A stretch of DNA of 5,442 nt from Chloroflexota bacterium. Its GTDB lineage: Bacteria; Chloroflexota; Anaerolineae; Anaerolineales; Anaerolineaceae. The first letter of the stretch is position 1. Each line of letters begins with the position of its first letter. Below the pieces are notes generated by a model, which worked only from the letters and a program-made list of their open reading frames with translations, was not told where the DNA came from and did no database searches. A program made the translations under genes and the position numbers. The stretch spans positions 1 through 5,442 of the forward strand of contig DSBE01000029.1 in assembly GCA_011053085.1 (NCBI GenBank). The letters run 5' to 3'. Shown piece by piece: positions 1 through 5,442 of the stretch.

Positions 1-130
1 CGTAGGGACAGGGCTTGACCCTGTCCGCAGCGGAGAACAAACTTGTTACAACCGCAGACGATTGATCATGCCCAGCCGTTCCGATTCCTCCGCTCCCTGC
101 GGTCGGTCGGAAAGACAAAATCAATGAACA
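1..130. repeat. 130-bp dispersed repeat, copy A (tandem with copy B)
   Basis: This copy is followed immediately by a second unit with an exact 130-base period. I count 6 mismatches between the two (at unit positions 31, 60, 81, 87, 105 and 127), about 95% identity with no indels. Near its left end is a hairpin core: GGACAGGG (6-13), loop CTTGA, CCCTGTCC (19-26), a perfect 8-bp stem. An overlapping second inverted repeat, TCCGC-A-GCGGA, lies at 24-34. The right half contains a CCGC...GCGG inverted pair (90-102). No transposase, terminal inverted repeats or credible gene is present. It resembles the intergenic dispersed repeats of Chloroflexota and some other environmental bacteria, but the family name is unknown to me. 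The window starts within or at the edge of the array, so further units may lie to the left. Confidence 0.93.
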
Positions 131-260
131 CGTAGGGACAGGGCTTGACCCTGTCCGCAGGGGAGAACAAACTTGTTACAACCGCAGACAATTGATCATG
201 CCCAGCCGTTTCGATTTCTCCGCTCCCTGCGGTCAGTCGGAAAGACAAAATCAATGTACA
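131..260. repeat. 130-bp dispersed repeat, copy B (tandem)
   Basis: This is the second complete unit, in direct tandem with copy A. The GGACAGGG/CCCTGTCC hairpin core is intact (136-143 and 149-156). The change at unit position 31 (C to G) breaks the second small inverted repeat seen in copy A, so that structure is less conserved than the main hairpin. The part from 197 onward aligns without gaps to the repeat copy downstream of the protease gene, at an offset of 3623 bases. Confidence 0.93.
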
Positions 261-284
261 TGTAGGGACAGGGCTCGCCCTATC
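261..284. repeat. Degenerate start of a third repeat unit
   Basis: The third unit begins in phase (TGTAGGGACAGGGCT) and then diverges completely from copies A and B. It still forms a hairpin: GACAGGG (267-273), loop CTCG, CCCTATC (278-284), with one C/A mismatch. The loop and right arm differ from the full copies although base pairing is mostly kept. This is either a decayed unit or a related repeat variant joined to the array. Confidence 0.7.
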
Positions 285-370
285 ACGCAAGAGATACGAG
301 GTGATTTTTCCCCGCGTTTCTCTGTCATCCTGATCATCACAGGGTGTGTTATAAATTTGGTTCCCCGCTA

Positions 371-399
371 TTTTCATTAGAATGTTTTCATGATAAAAT
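371..399 (+). promoter_or_regulatory. Candidate sigma70-type promoter for the S8 peptidase gene
   Basis: TTTTCA (371-376, 4 of 6 matches to TTGACA) is separated by 17 bases from TAAAAT (394-399, 5 of 6 matches to TATAAT). It sits in the AT-rich part of the leader, about 145 bases upstream of the chosen start codon. It is the best-spaced pair I found between the repeats and the gene. The match is modest and no start site is known, so this is a prediction only. Confidence 0.35.
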
Positions 400-534
400 G
401 ATGCAATTTAATTAACTCCCCCCCTGATCAATCGAACTGACGTACTTCTTATCAACACTTGTTTACCCTGACGAAGCCATTGCTCCGCCAGCATTTTGTT
501 CAATCTATGGGGGCGAGAGCAAAACACTATTCGA

Positions 535-540
535 AAGGAA
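535..540 (+). promoter_or_regulatory. Ribosome binding site deciding the protease start
   Basis: AAGGAA (535-540, with AGGA at 537-540 shifted by one as AAGGA 535-539) lies ahead of two consecutive ATG codons, at 543 and 546. Spacing from the AGGA core is about 3 bases to the first ATG and 6 bases to the second, so the ATG at 546 is favoured. Both starts give essentially the same signal peptide. No comparable site precedes the TTG at 459. Confidence 0.65.
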
Positions 541-545
541 CAATG

Positions 546-3500
546 ATGAAACATAAAACCAAATTTTTTATGGTTGTGTTGGCTTTTATGGCTTTGATCG
601 TGCTGATGACCGGCGCTGTCATGGCAGACGAAGGCGACACACCTCAAACCATTGATGAGCTGTCTACCGAGCAGATCGCCAAGAACCCTGACCATGACAG
701 TGTGGTGGCAGGGCTTGACTCGATCGGGTCAGCACGCCTGATCATCAGGGTAAGAACCTCGAGCCAATTCAGCGGTATCAATGGCCCTGATGCGGCGGCA
801 CAGAAAGCCCTCATTGTAGAAGCCCAGGCGGACTTCACAGCGGCATTCCCCGCCCTGACCGCCGACATGGTCGCTTTCCGCACCATCCCGTTTGTTTCGG
901 TGTGGGCGCGTAGCGAAGCCGACTATGCCGGGCTGCTTGCCAGCCCGACCGTGGTGTCAGTGCAGCACGACATCCCCAAGGCGCTGGATGCCGAGGTGGC
1001 AGCCCCGCCAGCCATGGCGGAGGCCAATAGCTGGATCGATTCGAATGTATTCTGGTCCGCGGGTTTTGATGGCTCAGGCTACGCGGTGGCGATTCTCGAC
1101 ACCGGTGTCGACAGCGGCCATGACTTCCTGGACGACGGCAAGGTTGTGGCGGAATTCTGTCATTCGACCAATGACACAGATTATGACGCCACCTCGATCT
1201 GCGTCGGCGCTGCCGCCTCTGATGCCGGTACGGGTTCAGCTTTGCCTTACGCAGGAAACTGCCCGGCAGGCGGATGTGACCACGGCACGCATGTGGCTGG
1301 CATTGCCGCCGGCAATGACCTTGGCGCGACCGGATTCTCCGGCGTTGCCCCACAAGCCAGTGTGATCTCCGCGCAGGTGTTCACCCGCTTTGAGACCGAA
1401 ACCTGGTGCGGTGCCGGACGTGCACCCTGCATTATGTCTTTCGATACCGACCAGATGAGCGCCATGGAGGATGTGTATGAGCTGACCCAGGGCACCAACG
1501 CGGCTTATCCCGGCGTCACCCTGGACGTGATCTCTTTGAACATGAGCCTGGGCGGTAGTCGTTCTTATGATCACTGTGATGTCGAAGAAGCAGCCCGCAA
1601 ATTATTGATCGATCAACTGAAAGGCGTAGGCGTCGCCACGGTGATCTCGGCTGGCAACAACGGTTACACCGACAGCACCGGGTATCCCGGCTGTATCTCC
1701 ACCGCTTTCACGGTTAGCGCGACCTATGACAACAGCGATGCAATCGCTTCGTTCTCGAATGCCGCCCCCGATATCACCGATGTGTGGGCGCCGGGTGTCA
1801 ATATTATTTCTTCGATCCCGACCGCCTCTGGGGTGGGTACCAACCCCACCGAGAGCTACAACGGAACCTCCATGTCTGCGCCGATCGTGGCAGGCGGGTT
1901 CGCCATCCTGAAAGAAGCCTATCCGGCCTATACCATCGATGAGTTATGGACTGTGATGGAAACCAACGGGGTCATGGTGACAGACACCCGCACCGGCACC
2001 GATCCGACCATCGCGCCGCGCATCGACTTCACCACTGCGCTGCCTGGCGCTGCCCCGGCAGCACCTTATTTGATCTCCCCCGCACATGCAGCCTATCTAC
2101 TGGAAGTGGAACCCATGTTCTACTGGGCAGATACGATCAATGCCACCAAATATACCGTAGAGGTCAAGGACGTTGCTACAAACACAACGGCTTTCAAAGC
2201 CACCTATGCAGATGCTGTGCGCTGTGATGGTGCGGTATGTGCCATCCCCAGCCCTGCCACTCTGAGCGCGGGTACAAAGTACAAGTGGCATGTGGTTGGC
2301 TATAATGAGTCCGTAAAAGGTGTCTGGAGTAACTGGCAGACCTTTACCGTGGGTACCATCGGGCTTGATATGCCGGCGTTGAACTCTCCCCGAGGGAACC
2401 AGGTACTCTATAACAGCCGTCCGGTGTTAAATTGGGGTCAGGTCGCGGGCGCCAATCGTTACAATCTGCAATTGTTTGCCCCGGATGGCAGCATCACACT
2501 GTATAATACCACCGGCGTTTGTGCGGCGGGCATTTGTGAATTCCGCCTGCCCTCTGCCGATGATCTGGGCGCCAACTTCGGCACCTACCGCTGGAACGCA
2601 CAGGCCATCAACACTTCTACCAACGAGATGAGCGAATATCCCGGCCGGGTGGCGTTTGAATACACCCAGGTCGGCAATACAGCCACGATTTCGCCCATAG
2701 GCGGCGCGACCGAAACTGTCACACGTCCGACCCTCACCTGGACAGAAGCAGCTGGCTCAACCGCCCACCTGGTGCAGGTGCGCAACGCGGATGGCAGCAT
2801 CATGTACGAATTCCAGTATAAGAACAGCAATTTCTGCACAGCTGGTGTTTGCACCGGACAGGTCTTCACCCATCTGGCAGACGGCGACTATACCTGGCAT
2901 GTGCGCGGCAAAGCCGGACGCAACTTCGGCCAATGGAGTGCTTATGAAAGCTTCACCGTCTCATCGGGTGGCCTGACCTGGACCTATCCCTTCACCGATA
3001 ATGCCAATGGCTGGGTGGACGTGCATGGCCTGTGGGATATCGCCGAATCAGAATACTACCGAGGCGATGCCTATAACGCTCTCTGCATATGGGGCTGCGC
3101 AAGCACCTTCCACAATTACCGTGTTGGCAATGCCATTTTCGAAGCGGATATCGCCTCCACTGGCGCTGACGGCTATGACGGTTTCACCTTCCTGTTGTTC
3201 GCTGAGTTCAGCGGCGGTGTCCTGCAGCAGGCGCTGACGGTCGATTGGTACGGTGACCCCGACAACCTGTGGTGGGTACTGTATGCCTATACCGCCAGCG
3301 GCGGCTGGGAATATTGGGGCGCGATCGACTTCAGCGGATTAGCCATCGATATCACCGAACAGCATAATTACAAGGTGGATATTGCCATCGACCGCTACGA
3401 TGATTTGCAAGCACGCTATGAAGAGATCTATTGGATGATTGATGACACCTATTTCGTCACGATCTTCGACTCCGATTTCTATCAGGGCAGCTTCGGTATC

Positions 3501-3719
3501 GATGTGATTGCATACGCCGCGGAAACTGACCATCTGGTGGATATTGACACCGCCAGCGTCAGTGTGGTCAGTGGTCCTTCCATGGCCCTGCCTGAAGGCT
3601 ACTTTGGTGCTTCTGCTGTGAACGGCCTGTTTGGTATGAGCGGTTTCGATCACAATTTCCGCACCGATGCCGTTGACCGCAGCGGTGAATTCCTGTTTGA
3701 ATTCGGTATTTGGGAGTAA
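546..3719 (+). CDS. Secreted S8 (subtilisin-family) serine peptidase with Fn3-like modules and C-terminal lectin-like domain
   Basis: This is an extracellular serine endopeptidase of 1057 residues, numbered from the ATG at 546. Residues 1-27 form a signal peptide: basic KHKTK, a hydrophobic core, then AVMA with cleavage before DEG. Residues ~62-145 resemble an inhibitor-I9-type propeptide, with RLIIRV near the start and VVSVQHDIPK at the end. The catalytic domain (~172-498) has the complete subtilase set: Asp185 in AILDTGVDS, His246 in DHGTHVAG, the oxyanion Asn371 in SAGNNG and Ser442 in NGTSMSAP. Three ~100-residue beta-sandwich modules follow (~503-602, 607-708, 709-806). They share WHV/WNA strands, FTV-type ends and one Cys-X4-Cys each. 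Residues ~809-1010 resemble a concanavalin/LamG-type sandwich, followed by a 47-residue tail. There is no LPXTG motif or terminal membrane helix, so it is probably released or held non-covalently. Family membership is clear; substrate is unknown. The ATG at 543 is an equally possible start. Confidence 0.95.
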   Translation: MKHKTKFFMVVLAFMALIVLMTGAVMADEGDTPQTIDELSTEQIAKNPDHDSVVAGLDSIGSARLIIRVRTSSQFSGINGPDAAAQKALIVEAQADFTAAFPALTADMVAFRTIPFVSVWARSEADYAGLLASPTVVSVQHDIPKALDAEVAAPPAMAEANSWIDSNVFWSAGFDGSGYAVAILDTGVDSGHDFLDDGKVVAEFCHSTNDTDYDATSICVGAAASDAGTGSALPYAGNCPAGGCDHGTHVAGIAAGNDLGATGFSGVAPQASVISAQVFTRFETETWCGAGRAPCIMSFDTDQMSAMEDVYELTQGTNAAYPGVTLDVISLNMSLGGSRSYDHCDVEEAARKLLIDQLKGVGVATVISAGNNGYTDSTGYPGCISTAFTVSATYDNSDAIASFSNAAPDITDVWAPGVNIISSIPTASGVGTNPTESYNGTSMSAPIVAGGFAILKEAYPAYTIDELWTVMETNGVMVTDTRTGTDPTIAPRIDFTTALPGAAPAAPYLISPAHAAYLLEVEPMFYWADTINATKYTVEVKDVATNTTAFKATYADAVRCDGAVCAIPSPATLSAGTKYKWHVVGYNESVKGVWSNWQTFTVGTIGLDMPALNSPRGNQVLYNSRPVLNWGQVAGANRYNLQLFAPDGSITLYNTTGVCAAGICEFRLPSADDLGANFGTYRWNAQAINTSTNEMSEYPGRVAFEYTQVGNTATISPIGGATETVTRPTLTWTEAAGSTAHLVQVRNADGSIMYEFQYKNSNFCTAGVCTGQVFTHLADGDYTWHVRGKAGRNFGQWSAYESFTVSSGGLTWTYPFTDNANGWVDVHGLWDIAESEYYRGDAYNALCIWGCASTFHNYRVGNAIFEADIASTGADGYDGFTFLLFAEFSGGVLQQALTVDWYGDPDNLWWVLYAYTASGGWEYWGAIDFSGLAIDITEQHNYKVDIAIDRYDDLQARYEEIYWMIDDTYFVTIFDSDFYQGSFGIDVIAYAAETDHLVDIDTASVSVVSGPSMALPEGYFGASAVNGLFGMSGFDHNFRTDAVDRSGEFLFEFGIWE

Positions 3720-3776
3720 TCCCTGATCGAGTAAAATACCCGGTTTATTTTCGTTAACCGCGTGTTTAACAACCAC

Positions 3777-3816
3777 AAAAAGACAGGCAGCCCTTACCCG
3801 GCTGCCTGTTCTTTTT
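3777..3816 (+). terminator. Strong intrinsic terminator of the S8 peptidase gene
   Basis: ACAGGCAGCC (3783-3792) pairs perfectly with GGCTGCCTGT (3800-3809) around a 7-base loop, and the hairpin is followed by TCTTTTT. The A-run AAAAAG (3777-3782) can pair with the T-rich tail with one bulged base, so the hairpin may also work weakly on the opposite strand. It begins 58 bases after the protease stop codon, which indicates that the protease transcript is monocistronic. Confidence 0.9.
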
Positions 3817-3819
3817 GTC

Positions 3820-3973
3820 CATGCACAGCTGTTTCGATTTCTCCGCTCCCTGCGGTCGGTCGAAATGACAAAATCAATGAACACGTAGGGACAGGGCTTG
3901 ACCCTGTCCGCAGCGGAGAACAAACTTGTTACAACCGCAGACGATTGATCATGCCCAACCGTTCTGATTCCTC
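3820..3973. repeat. Dispersed repeat copy D, ending at the paralogue truncation point
   Basis: Positions 3820-3883 align without gaps to 197-260 (end of copy B, about 6 differences in 64). Positions 3884-3973 align to 1-90 of copy A with only 2 differences. It thus spans about 1.2 units in the same orientation as the upstream array, with the GGACAGGG/CCCTGTCC hairpin at 3889-3896 and 3902-3909. It starts 3 bases after the terminator T-run. It stops after GATTCCTC, where the full units continue with CGCTCCCTGC; here the sequence instead enters protease-like coding sequence within about 3 bases. Confidence 0.92.
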
Positions 3974-3976
3974 TGT

Positions 3977-4765
3977 TGGCATGTACGCGCCAAGAACGGG
4001 CGCAACTTCGGGCGTTGGACCGCTTACCGCGCCATCACCATCACCGGCGGCGCCGCCACCTGGAACTACGATTTCAACAGCAGCGCCGCTGACTGGGTGG
4101 ATATCGATGATCGCTGGGATATCTGGAACAGTGCCGCCTATCGCGGTGTGCCGGGTGCCTGTGGCTATAACTGTGCCACCACCTACCACAACTACAACCT
4201 GACCAGCGGCACTTTTGAGGCGCGCCTGCGCTCGCTGGGAGAGAACGGCCCCGACGGCTTCTCAATCCTGGTGAAAGCCAAGTTTGACGCCGGAGGCAAC
4301 CCGACCCAGTTTTACACCCTCGATTTCCAGCATGACGGCACCAATTTGTATGTGTACGCCTGGCGTTTGCAATCCGGTGCTGTCTTAACCCATCTGGGTT
4401 CTTTCAATTTAGGCAGCGACATTGTCTTCAGCAACTACCAGACCTACAAGGTGGTGGTAGACCCGTCTGCCACTTACGACCTGATCCTTTCGATCAACAA
4501 TACCCCGCTGGTGGCCATTGAAGAGCTGGCTTTCTTCGACGGTTCTTTCGGTGTGGATGTGATCAAGTTGACCGAAGGCGGACACTCGGTAGACATGGAT
4601 TGGGCCGTCATCACTGGTGTCCTGTCAGGCGTACCGCCTGCGGCATTTGGCAGCCCGACCCTGAATGGCTTCAGTGCCTTCGGCCTTAACCCCGACGGTT
4701 CACGGCAGGTGACAGGTGAAGAAAGCGACCCTGCGCGGCGGTTACCGTTGATCTCGCTTGATTAA
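3977..4765 (+). pseudogene. 5'-truncated paralogue of the S8 peptidase (Fn3-like end plus lectin-like domain only)
   Basis: The open frame of about 262 codons aligns along its whole length with residues ~784-1057 of the upstream peptidase, at roughly 40% identity by eye. It opens at WHVRAKNGRNFGRW, matching WHVRGKAGRNFGQW inside the third Fn3-like module. It continues through the lectin-like domain (DWVDIDDRWDIW, a CGYNC cysteine pair, GSFGVDVIKL) and a tail with AFGSPTLNG. Signal peptide, propeptide, catalytic domain and earlier modules are missing, so it cannot be a peptidase. The only in-frame start candidate is GTG at 4097, without a ribosome binding site. That start would give a 222-residue protein lacking an export signal and lacking the first strands of the lectin domain. 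An in-frame stop lies at 3965 inside the repeat. The frame has no internal stop, so the truncation may be recent. It could be annotated as a hypothetical CDS from 4097, but I judge it a gene remnant. Confidence 0.85.
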
Positions 4766-4793
4766 GAACTCAAAGCATTAACGAGATTTTCCC

Positions 4794-4832
4794 GCAGAGG
4801 CTGCCGAAACCAACGGCAGCTTCTGCCTTTTT
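4794..4832 (+). terminator. Strong intrinsic terminator after the truncated paralogue
   Basis: GCAGAGGCTGCCG (4794-4806) pairs with CGGCAGCTTCTGC (4814-4826) over 13 base pairs, including one G-T wobble, around the loop AAACCAA. A C and five T residues follow. It starts 28 bases after the stop codon at 4763-4765, in the same arrangement as the intact protease gene. This supports the view that the remnant was once a complete, separately transcribed gene. Confidence 0.88.
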
Positions 4833-4937
4833 CCCCGCAGGTGAGGGATGCGAAGGGTTAATTCTTTTCACACCCCTTTCTTACCATGAGAAGCTTACTT
4901 ATTTTCACAAGCGCATTCTCTGGTCAGGCAAAGGATG

Positions 4938-4964
4938 AAAACAAGAAGCAATTTCCATTTGCTT
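4938..4964 (-). terminator. Weak candidate terminator for the phosphoesterase gene
   Basis: Read on the minus strand, AAGCAA and TTGCTT form a 6-bp AT-rich stem around a 7-base loop, followed by CTTGTTTT. It lies about 40 bases beyond the phosphoesterase stop codon. The stem is short and GC-poor, so it may not function. The rest of 4833-5004 shows nothing else that I can support. Confidence 0.25.
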
Positions 4965-5004
4965 TGTTGATGCTGCTGTCGGTGGATTTTTCAACCCTGA
5001 TGGA

Positions 5005-5442
5005 TTAACCACGTCCCCCATAGAAGATCTTCAGTATCGTCTGGCGTGAAGCAACCTTGCGTTTTTTCATATCTTTGAAGAACAGGCGGTCATCGTAAGC
5101 GCGTGTTTTCTGCTGAATGCGGCATTGTCCGTTGCCTGCTTCCACGATCACATACTGCGTCTGGTTCGCCGTTTTGGAAGGTCCTGCCGGTCCCACGCTG
5201 AGGTAGGTGGTGCCGTTGGTTTCGCCCTGATGCAGGTAATGCAGGTGTCCGAAGGCAATCAGTTTGCGATCACCGGGCTGAAAGATCTCTTCCAGCTCAT
5301 GCGGTTTGGGGCGCAGATTGGTTGCGAAGCGATCATCATCAGGCGGCTGCATTCGGGCATAGTGCTGAAAGCGCATCGGCACGCCTTCGATGGTTTCATC
5401 AATCTGCCATAAGCAGCGGGTTTGAATGGCTTGAATCTGGTC
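5005..5442 (-). CDS. Calcineurin-like metallophosphoesterase, C-terminal part (5' end outside window)
   Basis: The frame is open on the minus strand from the window edge (first full codons read DQIQAIQT) to a TAA at 5007-5005, giving 145 visible residues. The metal-binding signature GHLH is at visible residues 65-68 (FGHLHYLHQ), followed by the beta-strand segment TYLSVGPAG that takes the place of the usual NPGS/SVG element. FQHYAR (His27) sits where the family has a further metal-ligand histidine. These features fit the calcineurin-like fold (YfcE/DNA-repair-exonuclease-type phosphoesterases), which hydrolyses phosphodiesters or phosphomonoesters with two metal ions. The N-terminal ligands (DxH, GDxxD, GNH) would lie beyond the window and cannot be checked. 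An internal GTG at 5382 is not the true start, because upstream codons continue in the same family-like sequence. It converges on the protease locus and shows no evident functional tie to it. The substrate is unknown. Confidence 0.8.
   Translation of the reverse strand, partial: DQIQAIQTRCLWQIDETIEGVPMRFQHYARMQPPDDDRFATNLRPKPHELEEIFQPGDRKLIAFGHLHYLHQGETNGTTYLSVGPAGPSKTANQTQYVIVEAGNGQCRIQQKTRAYDDRLFFKDMKKRKVASRQTILKIFYGGRG

Larger units (their letters stand above)
285..545. other. Non-coding leader between repeat array and protease gene
   Basis: No gene can be supported here. The stretch is AT-richer around 340-415 and includes the candidate promoter. The open frame of the protease extends upstream to a TTG at 459, but the segment 459-545 has no ribosome binding site at its beginning and encodes a basic peptide that would bury the signal sequence. 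I therefore treat 400-545 as the 5' untranslated leader. I saw no riboswitch-like or strong hairpin structure in it. Confidence 0.55.

Noticed and set aside
1..260. Insertion sequence or MITE with terminal inverted repeats
   Set aside because: No inverted termini or target-site duplication could be found at unit edges, and there is no transposase. The inverted repeats are internal hairpins only.
1..284. CRISPR array
   Set aside because: The units are 130 bases long, contiguous and alike over their whole length, with no short repeat and unique spacer pattern and no cas genes nearby.
66..377. Minus-strand open frame over the tandem repeats
   Set aside because: It is made almost wholly of repeat sequence, with the same peptide segment repeated because of the 130-base period. 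It has no start signal or domain.
192..380. Plus-strand open frame from the repeat into the leader
   Set aside because: Low-complexity translation of repeat copy B and its flank, with no ribosome binding site and no family resemblance.
459..545. Upstream extension of the protease gene to a TTG start
   Set aside because: There is no ribosome binding site at 459, and the extra 29 residues are basic and would precede a canonical signal peptide. The ATG at 546 (or 543) has a good site.
835..1353. 172-codon minus-strand frame opposite the protease propeptide and catalytic domain
   Set aside because: Arg/Pro/His-rich shadow of a well-supported subtilase reading frame.
3339..3923. 194-codon minus-strand open frame opposite the protease 3' end
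   Set aside because: It starts inside repeat copy D, passes through the terminator hairpin and then runs antisense to clear lectin-domain coding sequence. It is a shadow frame.
3762..4202. 146-codon plus-strand frame spanning terminator, repeat and the start of the remnant
   Set aside because: It runs through the terminator and repeat, then uses a different frame from the peptidase homology. The Pro/Ala/Thr-rich translation is typical of a GC-rich shadow.
4886..5008. 40-codon plus-strand frame with a hydrophobic start
   Set aside because: No ribosome binding site (the upstream sequence is pyrimidine-rich), it follows directly on a strong terminator, has no recognisable features, and its end overlaps the phosphoesterase stop codon.
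5125..5412. 95-codon plus-strand frame at the right edge
   Set aside because: It is antisense to the metallophosphoesterase, whose GHLH motif and continuous frame make the minus strand the coding one.

Overview
The window looks like a chromosomal piece of an environmental bacterium. I lean towards Chloroflexota (Anaerolineae-like), because the dispersed repeats have a hairpin core of the GTAGGGACAGGG...CCCTGTCC style that I associate with those genomes, and because of the large secreted modular protease. This assignment is an inference from memory and is not proven by the sequence.

Layout. Positions 1-284 hold two complete tandem copies of a 130-bp non-coding repeat plus a degenerate third start. 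Positions 285-545 are an AT-richer leader with a plausible sigma70-type promoter (371-399) and a ribosome binding site just before the first gene. Positions 546-3719 (+) encode a complete 1057-residue secreted subtilisin-family (S8) peptidase. Its parts are a signal peptide, an I9-like propeptide, a catalytic domain with all four active-site residues, three Fn3/Ig-like modules, a concanavalin-like beta-sandwich domain and a short tail. A strong intrinsic terminator (3777-3816) follows.

Three bases after that terminator comes another copy of the dispersed repeat (3820-3973). It stops abruptly, and the sequence continues directly into the middle of a second, diverged S8-peptidase-type gene (3977-4765). 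That remnant keeps the end of the last Fn3-like module, the lectin-like domain and the tail. It has lost the signal peptide, propeptide, catalytic domain and any convincing start. It has its own terminator (4794-4832). At the right edge, on the minus strand, lies the C-terminal part of a calcineurin-like metallophosphoesterase (5005 to beyond 5442), which converges on the protease locus.

The protease would be exported and self-processed, then act outside the cell, with its accessory modules probably binding protein, glycan or cell surface. The phosphoesterase is an independent cytoplasmic-type enzyme and shows no evident functional link. The most notable feature is the repeat-associated truncation of a tandem paralogue, and the placement of an intact protease gene between direct copies of the same repeat. 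I see no evidence of a defence, CRISPR, phage or transposase system here.
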